Assembly (NCBI RefSeq): GCF_036322585.1
Contig: NZ_AP024600.1
Coordinates: forward strand, 3,596,001-3,660,000
Direction of reading: 5' to 3'
DNA length: 64,000 nt
Source of the DNA: Luteolibacter sp. LG18
Lineage (GTDB): Bacteria; Verrucomicrobiota; Verrucomicrobiia; Verrucomicrobiales; Akkermansiaceae
Shown: positions 36,827-45,389 of the stretch, in pieces
How the letters are laid out: each line of letters begins with the position of its first letter
Numbering within the stretch: the stretch's first letter is position 1
The notes under the pieces: generated by a model
What the model saw: only the letters and a program-made list of their open reading frames with translations
Database searches by the model: none
Told to the model about the DNA's origin: nothing
Program-made: the position numbers and the translations under genes

Positions 36827-36960
36827 CCGCAGCAGGACGAAGATCTATCAGGGACCGTATCCCTTCTCAACTGCAAGGCGCGCTGGATTCTGGAATGGCG
36901 CGTTGCTGGCGGCCCGATGATGAAAAGGCGCGCTCCTCACCAAGCGGCTCGTCCCCGCAC

Positions 36961-36982
36961 GCGAAGCCAAGCCTCGCGCTAC
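36961..36982 (-). repeat. REP hairpin, class 2, supplying a stop codon
   Basis: GTAGC-GCGAGGC-TTG-GCTTCGC on the minus strand. The TAG of the head (36979-36981) is the stop codon of the alpha/beta-hydrolase gene 36979-37884. Same stem as 5099-5121 with one compensated pair change. Confidence 0.8.
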
Positions 36983-37884
36983 TTGCCCGCGGCCTTCACC
37001 AGGAATGCGACGGCCTGATCACCTGCGGTTTCCGGCAGGTCCCACATCACCGATCCGTGGCCGAGGCCGAGAAGGAGCAGGCGCTTGCCTTGGCCGGGGC
37101 GGCAGGCGTCGAGGAGCCGGGCGGATTGCACCGGCGGCACGGTGCCGTCGTTCGATCCATGGATGAAGAGCAGCTTCGCGTCGGTGTGCCTCACCGCGTC
37201 CACCGGACGAATGGAGCGCGGATCGAAACCCGCCTGTTGGCGCACGCTGGTCCTCACCACCGGCAGCAGCGCGGTCATCGCGCCGCTGTAACGCTTTCCG
37301 GCTTGGTAACGGAGGATGCCTTCCAGATCGGCGATCGGGGCGAGCAGCACGGCGGCCTTCGCCTCCGGCCATGAGGGGAGGGCTTGCAAGGCGACGGCGG
37401 TGCCCATCGAGTAGGCCCACACGGTTTCCACGCCGCCGGGTGTGGTATCGATCTTTCGGGCCGCGGCGGTCACGCGGCGGGCATCGTCCACCTCGCGGGT
37501 GCCGTAGGTGGCGCGGTCGCCGCCGCTCTTGCCATGGCCGCGGCTGTCCCAGGCCACGCAGCGGAATCCGGCGGCGGAAAGCTTCTTCGCGGTGGGAAGC
37601 ATCTGTTCCTTCGAATTGCCGAAGCCGTGGAAGAGATAGCAGGTTCCCAGCTTCCGCACGTGCGGGGAGGCCTCCACCACCAGCGCGGAGAGCCGGATGC
37701 CATCGCCCGCCGTCACCTCGAAGCGGACCGGGCGGATCCGGGTTTCCTTCACCCAGTGGTCGCCGTTTTCGACCCGCCGCGGCAGGGTGAGGAAGTCCGT
37801 GGCCCGGCGCGTCACGCACGATCCACAGGAAAGGCCCAACAGGAGCAGGAACTGGAGCCGGAACGCCTTCGTCATCGCCGTCAT
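36979..37884 (-). CDS. Exported alpha/beta hydrolase, probable lipoprotein
   Basis: 301 aa from the ATG at 37884 (ATG at 37875 also possible). The N-terminus has LQFLLLLGLSCGSC, a hydrophobic signal ending in Cys residues. The hydrolase core is clear: YLFHGFGNSKEQ (oxyanion region), DSRGHGKSGG, nucleophile WAYSMGTAVAL, IHGSNDGTVPP (acid) and LGHGSVMW (His). Similar to the serine aminopeptidase S33/Frsa-type fold; substrate unknown. Divergent from the beta-helix gene with 113 bases between. Its stop lies in a REP head. Confidence 0.82.
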   Translation of the reverse strand: MTAMTKAFRLQFLLLLGLSCGSCVTRRATDFLTLPRRVENGDHWVKETRIRPVRFEVTAGDGIRLSALVVEASPHVRKLGTCYLFHGFGNSKEQMLPTAKKLSAAGFRCVAWDSRGHGKSGGDRATYGTREVDDARRVTAAARKIDTTPGGVETVWAYSMGTAVALQALPSWPEAKAAVLLAPIADLEGILRYQAGKRYSGAMTALLPVVRTSVRQQAGFDPRSIRPVDAVRHTDAKLLFIHGSNDGTVPPVQSARLLDACRPGQGKRLLLLGLGHGSVMWDLPETAGDQAVAFLVKAAGK

Positions 37885-37997
37885 GCCATGGCCGGGCGGG
37901 CCGGGAGTCAAGGGGAAGGATCGCGGGTTCATCTCCTGCAAAATCCTCCGACGGAACACTTTCCCCGCGCGGCAACCATTGCTAGGGTTTCCGGCAA

Positions 37998-40304
37998 ATG
38001 ACTCTCGACGACGCCCGCCGCATTCTCGGACTGGAAGCCGGGGAGGATCCCGCGACCCACCTGAAGGACTTCAGCGAGGCCCGGGACCGGATCGCCGAAC
38101 TGGTGCGCACCGCGCCGAACCCGGTGATCGCCGCGCGCTATCAGGCGGGGCTTTCCGAGTTCGATGCCGCGCTCAATGTGGTGCGCGTCCATCTGGCGGC
38201 TCCCGAGATCAATCCGGTGGTCCCCGCTGCGGAGGCGGCCTCGGTGCCGGTGGAAACGCCCGAGATTGAAGAAGGGGAACCCGCCATCACACCGGTGGAA
38301 TCCGTGCCCGCCGCGCAACCGGATCCGGTGCCCGTCGCCGAGACGACCGCTCCGGTGATTCTGGAGCCGCTCGCGCCGGCGGAACCGGCCACCCCGGTGG
38401 AAGCCGCGATCCCACCGGTGGTCACTGCGCTGCCAGAGCCGGAACTGCCCGCGCCCACGGCCACCGCGCCGACACAGAACCTGCCGATCGATCTCGCCAC
38501 TCCCACCACCAAGCTCGCGCCTGCTCCCGCGGCGGTCGTTTCCACCCCGGCTCCTGCTCCTTCTCCGCGGCGTGGCGGCAGCGGGTTCATGGTCACGCTA
38601 CTCATCCTGCTGCTGCTCGGCGTGGGCGGTGGCTATGCGTGGCTGCGGATGGAGCAGGAGAAGCGCCTGTCCCGCACCGGTGATATCGCGGAGTTGGAAA
38701 AGCAGGGCGCGAAGTTCGTGGAGGATCGCCTGTGGGACGAAGCCCGCCAAGTGCAGGCGAAGATCGAGGGCATCGATCCCGGATCGGATGTCGCCGCCTC
38801 GCTGCGCCGCGGAATCGAGGCCGGGATGAGCGAGGAGTCCCAGCAGTTCATCCAGCACTGGAATGACCGCGCGCTCGCCGACTTCGAGGCGAATCACTTC
38901 GATGCCGCCGCGGAGGCGCTGCGCGAGGTGTTTTCGAAGGAACCGAAGAACGCCCAGGCGCTCGAGCTGCAAGGGAAGATCGAATCCGCCCGCAAGGCTG
39001 CCGCCTTCCGCACCGCGAAGGAAAGCATCGTCGCGAAATCCCAGGCCAAGGATTGGGATGGCGTGCTCAAGGAGATCGCGGCCTTGCAAGCGGCTGGCAA
39101 TTTGGACGCCGCGCAGACGGCCGAGCTGGCGAAACTCTCCACCGACGCCCGCACCGGCAAGCAGGAGGCGGAGGACCGCTACCTGAAGGCCCGCGATTTC
39201 TACGCCCGCGCCAAGGAGCGGGACACCGGCAAGTATGACGCGCAGGGGCTGGAGCTGGCCCGCGAGGCGCAGGCGCTCGCGCCCAATGACGCGGAGATCA
39301 AGGCGCTCTTCGAGAAGTTCGCGTCCTACGTCCGCACGCTGCACGTGCCGGGCGATTTCGCCACCGTGGCCGAGGCGCTGGCGGATGCGCACGACCGGGA
39401 CCGCGTGGTGATCGGGGAAGGCGCGTGGCAAGGCCCGCTGGTGGTCAATGTGGCCGTGGAAATCCAAGGCGCGGGAGCTGACAAGACGATCATCACCTGC
39501 GCGGCGGCCGATGGTTCCGTGCTCACCGTGGGTCCGGCTGCGAAGGGCGCGCGCGTTTCCGGAATGACCTTCCGCCACACCTCGCTGGATGCCGCGGCGG
39601 AACGTTTCTCCGCGGTGCTCGTCCGCGGGGGACAGGCGTCGTTCGCGAACTGCCATTTCCTCGAAGGCGCGGGTCATGGGCTCGCCCTGATCGCCGGCGG
39701 CCGCGGCTCGGCCAGCCACTGCCGCTTCTCCAGCAATGGCTGGGATGGTGTCTCCGCCAGCGGCGCGGGCAGCTCGCTGGAGGTCACCGATTCCGATGTG
39801 ACCAACAACATCGAGCACGGCCTGGACCTGTGGGACGGTGCCACCGGCACGCTCACCGGCAACCGCTGCGATGGCAACAGCCGCAATGGCATCCAGGTGG
39901 ACGCCGGAGCCGGCCAGGTGGCGGTCACCGGGAACCAGCTCCGCAACAACCGCGAGTTCGGCCTCGTCCTCACCCGTGCCGCGTCCGGCAAGGTCGCGAA
40001 CAACACTCTGACCGGCAACCTGCTCGGCGGCATCATGGTCCGCACCGAAGCCAGCAAGGTGGCGGTGGCTGGGAACAAGATCCAGTCCGACACCTGCCCG
40101 GGCCTGGCCCTGGAGAAGGGCGTGTCCCGCGATGCCTACGCGGGGAACCAGATCACCTCCGCCGTGCCCGCGAACCCCACGGTGATCGAGAACGTCGACT
40201 TCAACGCCCAGCCCGCGCCCGAGCCGGAAGTGGTTCCCGCACCCGAGCCGATGCCTGCCCCGGCTCCCGCTCCGGCACCGAAGCCGCAGAAGAAGAAAAA
40301 GTGA
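37998..40304 (+). CDS. Membrane-anchored right-handed beta-helix protein
   Basis: 768 aa. Residues 1-65 form a helical J-domain-like segment ([17 protein letters not shown]). Residues ~70-190 are a Pro/Ala/Glu-rich linker, ~193-213 one membrane helix (FMVTLLILLLLGVGGGYAWL) and ~220-440 are TPR-like or coiled helices. From ~455 on comes a beta-helix: FATVAEALADAHDRDRVVIGEG, then repeated N/G-rich turns (NIEHGLDLWDGATGTLTGNRCDGNSRNGIQV, NTLTGNLLGGIMV). The C-tail is Pro/Ala/Lys-rich. Beta-helices of this NosD/pectate-lyase type often bind or cut polysaccharide. The N-terminal half would be cytoplasmic, an unusual arrangement. Confidence 0.82.
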   Translation: MTLDDARRILGLEAGEDPATHLKDFSEARDRIAELVRTAPNPVIAARYQAGLSEFDAALNVVRVHLAAPEINPVVPAAEAASVPVETPEIEEGEPAITPVESVPAAQPDPVPVAETTAPVILEPLAPAEPATPVEAAIPPVVTALPEPELPAPTATAPTQNLPIDLATPTTKLAPAPAAVVSTPAPAPSPRRGGSGFMVTLLILLLLGVGGGYAWLRMEQEKRLSRTGDIAELEKQGAKFVEDRLWDEARQVQAKIEGIDPGSDVAASLRRGIEAGMSEESQQFIQHWNDRALADFEANHFDAAAEALREVFSKEPKNAQALELQGKIESARKAAAFRTAKESIVAKSQAKDWDGVLKEIAALQAAGNLDAAQTAELAKLSTDARTGKQEAEDRYLKARDFYARAKERDTGKYDAQGLELAREAQALAPNDAEIKALFEKFASYVRTLHVPGDFATVAEALADAHDRDRVVIGEGAWQGPLVVNVAVEIQGAGADKTIITCAAADGSVLTVGPAAKGARVSGMTFRHTSLDAAAERFSAVLVRGGQASFANCHFLEGAGHGLALIAGGRGSASHCRFSSNGWDGVSASGAGSSLEVTDSDVTNNIEHGLDLWDGATGTLTGNRCDGNSRNGIQVDAGAGQVAVTGNQLRNNREFGLVLTRAASGKVANNTLTGNLLGGIMVRTEASKVAVAGNKIQSDTCPGLALEKGVSRDAYAGNQITSAVPANPTVIENVDFNAQPAPEPEVVPAPEPMPAPAPAPAPKPQKKKK

Positions 40305-40327
40305 AGCCGGCCCGAGCTGGAGGTGAT

Positions 40328-41782
40328 CTATTTCTCCGAAAGGCTGCGCCACAGATGGATCACGGCATAGCTTCGCCACGGCCGCCAGGCTTGTGAGAGC
40401 GCTTCGGCTTCCCGGCTGCTGACCCCGCCGAGGCTTTTCCGGAGGGCGATGTCTTCCTTCGGAAACGAGTCCGGCCAGCGCAGGGCGCGCATGGCAATGT
40501 AGTGGGCGGTCCACGGGCCAATGCCGGGGAGGGCCACTAGCCGCGCGATGGCGTCGTCCGGATCGCCACCGGGATCGAGCCGCAGCGAGCCATCCCGGAA
40601 CGCGCGGGCCACGGCGATGAGACTGGCGGCACGCGCCCCGACCACGCCGAGGGCGGCGATGTCGCCAGGATCCGCTTGGGCGATTGTTTCAGAGCGTGGA
40701 GTGAGATGGGTGAGTTCCGGGAACGGGGTGGCGATTTCTTCGCCGAAGGCCCGTGCGAACCGACCTGCCAAAGTGGTGGCGGCCTTCACCGTGACCTGCT
40801 GGCCGAGGATGGCGCGGACCGCGAGTTCGAAACCGCCGAAGGCACCGGGCACCCGCAGTCCAGGCGTGGCGAGGACGGCCTCCCGGAGTCGCTCGTCCTG
40901 CGCGAGGTGACCGGCGATGAGGTCGGGGCGGGCGGTCAGGTCGAAGAGGTTCCGCAGTCGATCGAGCAGGGTGGGGAGAACCGGGGCCAGGGTGTGGGTG
41001 AACTCGACCCGCAGGGCGCGCTTCGCCGGATCGTGGGTCACCGTGATCCAGCCTCGGTGGTTTCCGAGCCGCACCGTGCGCGAGTAGGCGGTGTCCGTCA
41101 CCAGCTCCACGCCGAGGATCGCTCGATGCCGCAGGAACCCGAGCGTGCCTTCCCAATCGTAGGGCGGGCGATAGGTGAGCAGCAGGGTGGAGGTGTCGCC
41201 GGGTCGCGGGATTTCGTCTCCGGCGGCTTCTTTCCGCAGCCGGGTGGGGGGCATGCGGTAGTGGCGGAGGAAGGCGTCGTTGAAACGGCGCAGGCTGGAG
41301 AAGCCGCTGGCGAAGGCGATCTCGGTGACGGGTAGCCGGGTTTCGGTGAGGAGTTGTTTCGCCAGCAGCAGGCGGCGGGTTTGGAGCAGCTCGATGGGGG
41401 AGACGCCGAGTTCCTGTTGGACGATGCGCCGGAGCTGGCGGGAGCTGAGGCCGAAGCGGCTGGCGATTTCCTCGAGGCTCGCACCTTCGTCCGCCAAGCC
41501 CTCATGGATGCCGTGGACGATCCGGTGGGCGATGCGCTGGGCCTTGTCGACCGGGGCGTGGCCGGGAGCCAGCTCAGGACGGCAGCGCAGACAGGGGCGG
41601 AACGCCGCCTTTTCCGCCGCCTCGGCGCTGGCGAAGAAGCGGCAATTGGCGGCCACCGGCGTCTTCGCCGGGCAGACGGGGCGGCAGTAGATGCCCGTGG
41701 AGGTGACGCCGACGAAGAAGACCCCATCGAAACGGGGATCGCGGGCGGCGAGGGCTTGGTAAGCGGCGTGCGGGTCAATCAC
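40328..41782 (-). CDS. alkA: Ada-AraC-AlkA fusion: 3-methyladenine DNA glycosylase
   Basis: 484 aa. Residues ~1-75 are the Ada zinc domain with Cys33, Cys37, Cys64 and Cys67 (GIYCRPVCPAKTP, RPCLRCRPE). Residues ~80-175 are an AraC-type helix-turn-helix. ~190-300 is AlkA-N and ~300-480 is the HhH-GPD glycosylase with LPGIGPWTAHYIAMRALRW and the catalytic Asp in FPKEDIALRKSL. The enzyme excises alkylated bases. The Ada domain would sense methylphosphotriesters and the AraC part activate transcription, as in published Ada-AlkA fusions. It is divergent from the methyltransferase gene ogt, its likely partner. Confidence 0.95.
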   Translation of the reverse strand: MIDPHAAYQALAARDPRFDGVFFVGVTSTGIYCRPVCPAKTPVAANCRFFASAEAAEKAAFRPCLRCRPELAPGHAPVDKAQRIAHRIVHGIHEGLADEGASLEEIASRFGLSSRQLRRIVQQELGVSPIELLQTRRLLLAKQLLTETRLPVTEIAFASGFSSLRRFNDAFLRHYRMPPTRLRKEAAGDEIPRPGDTSTLLLTYRPPYDWEGTLGFLRHRAILGVELVTDTAYSRTVRLGNHRGWITVTHDPAKRALRVEFTHTLAPVLPTLLDRLRNLFDLTARPDLIAGHLAQDERLREAVLATPGLRVPGAFGGFELAVRAILGQQVTVKAATTLAGRFARAFGEEIATPFPELTHLTPRSETIAQADPGDIAALGVVGARAASLIAVARAFRDGSLRLDPGGDPDDAIARLVALPGIGPWTAHYIAMRALRWPDSFPKEDIALRKSLGGVSSREAEALSQAWRPWRSYAVIHLWRSLSEK

Positions 41783-41823
41783 GGTGGTGCCACCCTACGC
41801 GTGTTCCGGCGGCACGCTCGCCA

Positions 41824-41884
41824 TTTTCGGACATGGAGTGATTTCGGTTTCCCTGTCCGGAAATGGCCGGACGTTTTCCGGAAA
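41824..41884. promoter_or_regulatory. Candidate operator between alkA and ogt
   Basis: TTTTCGGACA (41824-41833) and TGTCCGGAAA (41854-41863) form an interrupted palindrome. CCGGAC and TTTTCCGGAAA follow at 41867-41884. The 108-base divergent gap must hold both promoters. Binding by the alkA product is inferred from its AraC domain and position. Confidence 0.4.
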
Positions 41885-41890
41885 CGAGGC

Positions 41891-42415
41891 ATGGTGGTGA
41901 TGAATCCGAACACGATGACCTATCGCTACAAACACATGGACTCGCCCGTGGGCGTGCTGACGCTGGTGGCCCGCGGGGAGAAGCTCTCCGCGATCCTGTG
42001 GGAGAACGACGACCCGGAACGGGTGCGGCTGGGGGAGCTGGTGGAGGATGCCGGGCATCCGGTGCTGGTGGAGACCGAGCGGCAGCTCCGGGAGTATTTC
42101 GCGGGGCGGCTGGAGACGTTCAGTGTGCCGCTCGATTTCGCCGGGACCGAGTTCCAGCGGAAGGTGTGGATGGCCCTCACCACGATCCCCTTCGGCGAAA
42201 CCCGGAGCTATGCGGAGATCGCCCGCCAGATCGGCAGCCCGCAGGCGGTGCGGGCCGTGGGTGCGGCCAATGGCCGGAACCCGATCTCGATCATCGCGCC
42301 CTGCCACCGGGTGATCGGGGCGAATGGGAAGCTCACCGGGTTCGCCGGTGGCTTGGAGGCGAAGGCGTTCCTGCTGCGGATCGAGGCGAAGGGCCAGCGG
42401 GACTGGTTCGCGTGA
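41891..42415 (+). CDS. ogt: Methylated-DNA-protein-cysteine methyltransferase
   Basis: 174 aa (alternative starts at 41900 and 41915). The C-terminal domain has the active-site block IAPCHRVIGANG, the EFQRKVWMALTTIPFGETRSYAEIA stretch and the recognition-helix part PQAVRAVGAANGRNPI. It repairs O6-methylguanine and O4-methylthymine by moving the methyl group onto its own Cys, a suicide reaction, in the cytoplasm. Divergently transcribed from the Ada-AlkA fusion, so the two form a small adaptive-response module. Confidence 0.95.
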   Translation: MVVMNPNTMTYRYKHMDSPVGVLTLVARGEKLSAILWENDDPERVRLGELVEDAGHPVLVETERQLREYFAGRLETFSVPLDFAGTEFQRKVWMALTTIPFGETRSYAEIARQIGSPQAVRAVGAANGRNPISIIAPCHRVIGANGKLTGFAGGLEAKAFLLRIEAKGQRDWFA

Positions 42416-42486
42416 CCTTCCGGGAGCTGGGAAGCAGGTGGATTCCGGGTATTAGCCACTCATTCTAACAGACATCCGCGGTTAGT

Positions 42487-43158
42487 TTGGAAACATTGAA
42501 CATTGACAATTTTCGACAATTAACCCAAATAGGGGGCAACGTAGCCAACAAACCCATGTTCCCCCTTGGATTGGCCCCACTCCCCATTACCCGTGCCGAA
42601 GGTGAAACGCCCGAAAGCGCCGGCTGGGATGACTTTGTTTCCGCCGAGGCGGTCCGCGAGGTGCTCTCCGGGGCCTGCTCCGGTCGGCTTTCCGTGAGCC
42701 CGCTCGACATGGGGCTTTCGTCGAGTGACGAGGACTTTGCCTCGCTGTCGATGCCCCTCGATCCGGAGCCGCGGGTGTTCGCCCCGGTGGTCTGGCCGGA
42801 GGCTATCGCCGAGGACGCCGCGTTTTCCCGCCGGATCTTCACGCCGGTTTTCGATCCGGTGGAGACCCGGGCCACGCCGCCGCAATTGCCCGCGTGGGAA
42901 GGGGCCGAGGCTGGGCTGGCCTCACGGGCTGGCTACCAGTGGTGGATTCCTGGCATCGTGGGCATCGCCGCCACCTTCATGCTTTCGGCCATTCTGTTTC
43001 TGTTCTCGCAGCAAGCGGTGCCGTTTCAGCGTTCGCTTGAAACAACCGCTCCAGCGCTGGTGACACCCTTGCCAGCAGCGCCCGATACCGCCTTGAAAGC
43101 TTCGGAGCAGCAAGGCAAGGAGCCGGAGATGGCGGCGATGGACTTTGGCAATCCCTGA
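42487..43158 (+). CDS. Hypothetical single-pass membrane protein
   Basis: 223 aa. The first ~150 residues are low in basic residues and Pro/Glu/Asp-rich, probably disordered (VSAEAVREVLSGACSG near 50 is the only clear helix). One membrane helix follows at ~157-175 (WWIPGIVGIAATFMLSAILFLF), then a ~48-residue outer tail. No family recognised. The weak N-terminal context and the AT-rich upstream region leave the start uncertain. An intrinsic terminator follows. Confidence 0.6.
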   Translation: METLNIDNFRQLTQIGGNVANKPMFPLGLAPLPITRAEGETPESAGWDDFVSAEAVREVLSGACSGRLSVSPLDMGLSSSDEDFASLSMPLDPEPRVFAPVVWPEAIAEDAAFSRRIFTPVFDPVETRATPPQLPAWEGAEAGLASRAGYQWWIPGIVGIAATFMLSAILFLFSQQAVPFQRSLETTAPALVTPLPAAPDTALKASEQQGKEPEMAAMDFGNP

Positions 43159-43182
43159 GCAACTCTGCTCATCCCTTACATC

Positions 43183-43221
43183 CAAGATCCAAGTGTCTCC
43201 AGCAGGCGCTTGGATCTTTTG
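43183..43221 (+). terminator. Intrinsic terminator of the 42487-43158 gene
   Basis: AGATCCAAG (43185-43193) pairs with CTTGGATCT (43209-43217), followed by TTT and a G-interrupted T run. Confidence 0.82.
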
Positions 43222-43222
43222 T

Positions 43223-43857
43223 TTCAAGCGAATAACTTGTGAACAACGTGCGGGCCATGAGGTTGGCGGGGTACCTTGGCTGATCCTCCGCCTGCGATGG
43301 GGATGTAGCCGCGCTCGGGAGAGCGTGGGCAGGGTGGACTTCCCCTCAGCCTTCCGGCCTTGTTGCTCTGGAGTCATCCGGGGGATTCTGGATCCCGCAG
43401 GGATCGCAGCTCCAGTAGCCGGTGGTTGAGGAGCTTGGGCGACGACACCACCGGACAGCCCGGATCTGGAATCTCACCCCGAAGGGCGTGCCAGCCATGT
43501 GCCTGGCTCCGCGGGTGGGGAATTCCGCAGGCCTTCGAACCCGGCTGCGATCCCGTTCGGGATCGAATCACCCTCCCACCCCAACCGGAGGTGTCGTCGC
43601 CAAGGCTCCTCAACCTCCGGCTACTTGGGCTGTCATCCCCTTCGGGATCCAGAGTTCAAGAGGTGGATAAGGACCAGGGTTTCACCACCGGCTGGGATGC
43701 GTCGCCCTTTGAGTTCAGCGACGCCGGGCGCAAACAGTGGATCGAGACTGTGTGGGAATGGAGGAGATCCACTCCATCCATGCTTTCCCGAGCGCAGCCA
43801 CATCGCGTTTCCGGAGAGACTTATAAACAGATTATTCACAAGTTATTCCCTTCAATC
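43223..43857. repeat. Triple-nested inverted-repeat element
   Basis: Outer arms: 43223-43249 and 43831-43857 are inverted copies sharing the 14-base core GAATAACTTGTGAA. Middle arms: class 4 REPs at 43305-43329 (GTAG) and 43779-43801 (GTGG). Inner arms: class 5 REPs at 43415-43454 and 43585-43624, part of a unit that is the reverse complement of 20650-20945. No open reading frame of note inside. It fills the space between two plus-strand genes. Confidence 0.82.
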
Positions 43858-44242
43858 GATCGATGGGTATTTGGGCCAATGGTTAGTTACTGGATTTGAG
43901 TAACTGAATTCGATCCTTTGATTTGAAACTTCCCACTGAATCCTGAGATTCCGGGAAAGTAGACGCAGAAAATTCGTTTCAGAATGATAGCCTTTGGAAA
44001 CCATGTCGCCCGATTTCAAGGGATGGAGGAGTGTTTAGGACGATCCCTGCCTTTTCAGAGCCATCTCGAATCGTACGTTTGAGGCAAATTCCGTGTCAAA
44101 GTGGCACAGCACAAAAGGCGCTGCTGTTGGACGCGTCGAGTTGCCGGTCAGGGACGGGGAAGGCAGTCTTCAATTTTCGCCAATCATCTAGGCATTTTGG
44201 CCGATTGCACTTGGTCTAACGGCCCGCCATGCTCCGCGGACC
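43858..44242. other. Gene-free spacer before purU
   Basis: 385 bases of lower GC than the surroundings. One small hairpin is visible: AGTTAC (43885-43890) with GTAACT (43900-43905). It must contain the purU promoter, but no confident -35/-10 pair could be chosen. Short open frames here have no family signs and were not called. Confidence 0.5.
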
Positions 44243-45100
44243 ATGGCCCGTGCCGGATTGATCCTGAAATTGAGCTGCCCCGACCAACCGGGGATCGTCG
44301 CCAAAGTCGCCAGCTATGTCGCTGCCCACCACGGCAACCTCGTCGAGTTCGCCCAGTTCTCGGATCAGCTCGGCGGGAAGTTCTTCGCCCGGCTGGAGAT
44401 CGAGACCTCGGAGCTGGATGTGGAGGTGCAGGATTTCATCGATGGCTTCGGGACGCTCGGGCGGTCGATGCGGGCCACCTGGCACTTCCGCCGCCTGCCG
44501 TTTAAAATGCGCACCGCGGTGCTGGTGACGAAGACCGACCACTGCCTGCAGGAGATCCTGTGGCGCACCGAGCTGGGCGAGATGCCGGTGGAGATCACCT
44601 CGGTGATCGGGAACCGCGAGACCTGCCGGGCGGTCACCGAGCGGGCCGGGTTCGACTTCCGCCACGTGGAGATGGACGGCCGCCGCGAGGAGGGTTTCCG
44701 GGAGATCCGCGAGCTGCTGGTGGAGCAGAAGGTGGAGCTGGTGGTCCTCGCCCGTTTCATGCAGATCCTGCCGGACTGGTTCTGCGAGGAGTTCGCGGGC
44801 CGGGTGATCAACATCCACCACAGCTTCCTGCCGGCCTTCATCGGGGCGAACCCGTACAAGCAGGCGCATGAGCGCGGGGTGAAGTTCATTGGCGCGACCT
44901 GCCACTACGTCACCGGGGAACTGGATGCCGGTCCGATCATCGAGCAGGAGGTCGAGCGGGTACAGCATTTCCACGGCCCGGCGGATCTGGTCCGCCTCGG
45001 CCGGAACTGCGAGCGGGCGGCGCTGGCGAAGGGCATCCGCTACCACGTCCACGACCGGACGATCCTCGACGGCCACCGCGCGATCGTGTTTCCGGATTGA
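44243..45100 (+). CDS. purU: Formyltetrahydrofolate deformylase
   Basis: 285 aa. Residues ~5-85 are an ACT domain (ILKLSCPDQPGIVAKVASYVAAHHGNLVE). Residues ~90-285 are the formyl transferase fold with the catalytic block NIHHSFLPAFIGANPYKQA and the GATCHYVTGELDAGPIIEQ Asp. It hydrolyses 10-formyl-THF to formate and THF, balancing one-carbon pools and feeding PurT; methionine/glycine control via the ACT domain is known in E. coli. Single gene with a REP-like inverted pair downstream. Confidence 0.95.
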   Translation: MARAGLILKLSCPDQPGIVAKVASYVAAHHGNLVEFAQFSDQLGGKFFARLEIETSELDVEVQDFIDGFGTLGRSMRATWHFRRLPFKMRTAVLVTKTDHCLQEILWRTELGEMPVEITSVIGNRETCRAVTERAGFDFRHVEMDGRREEGFREIRELLVEQKVELVVLARFMQILPDWFCEEFAGRVINIHHSFLPAFIGANPYKQAHERGVKFIGATCHYVTGELDAGPIIEQEVERVQHFHGPADLVRLGRNCERAALAKGIRYHVHDRTILDGHRAIVFPD

Positions 45101-45172
45101 CCAACGGCGATGGAAGTTTATCCCGCAAGGTGATCCATCGGGATTCACCTCGTCGCAAGGGAGTGGAGCCAG

Positions 45173-45340
45173 GCTGGGACCGCGAGCGTCCCGGCTCGCC
45201 GTGGAGATCAATCGGGCGAGGCCCGCGCTTTCCCCGTGGTCTTCGATCCTGGTCACTTGGGCATCCAGCTCATCGAGATCTCCATGCGGGCTTCGCCCGG
45301 TCGTTTTTCAAAAGCGAGCCGGGACGCTCGCGCTCCCAGC
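45173..45340. repeat. Inverted repeat pair without GTAG head
   Basis: Left arm 45173-45199 and right arm 45314-45340 are reverse complements with one difference; each contains a smaller hairpin (GCGAGCGTCCCGGCTCGC). It is similar in size to the REP doublets but lacks the GTRG head, so it is kept apart as a different family. Together with unassigned sequence it fills 45101-45389. Confidence 0.75.
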
Positions 45341-45389
45341 ATGGCCCCATCAAGTGATTGCCTCATCGCTGTCCTTCGGTTAGGTATCG

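Noticed and set aside
43832..43840. TTATTCACA, a DnaA-box-like sequence in an AT-richer spacer, as a replication origin
   Set aside because: Only one good box is seen, it is part of an inverted-repeat arm, and no dnaA/dnaN genes or box cluster are nearby.
44031..44505. Short open frames upstream of and overlapping purU
   Set aside because: No family signs, poor ribosome sites, and one overlaps the purU gene in another frame.
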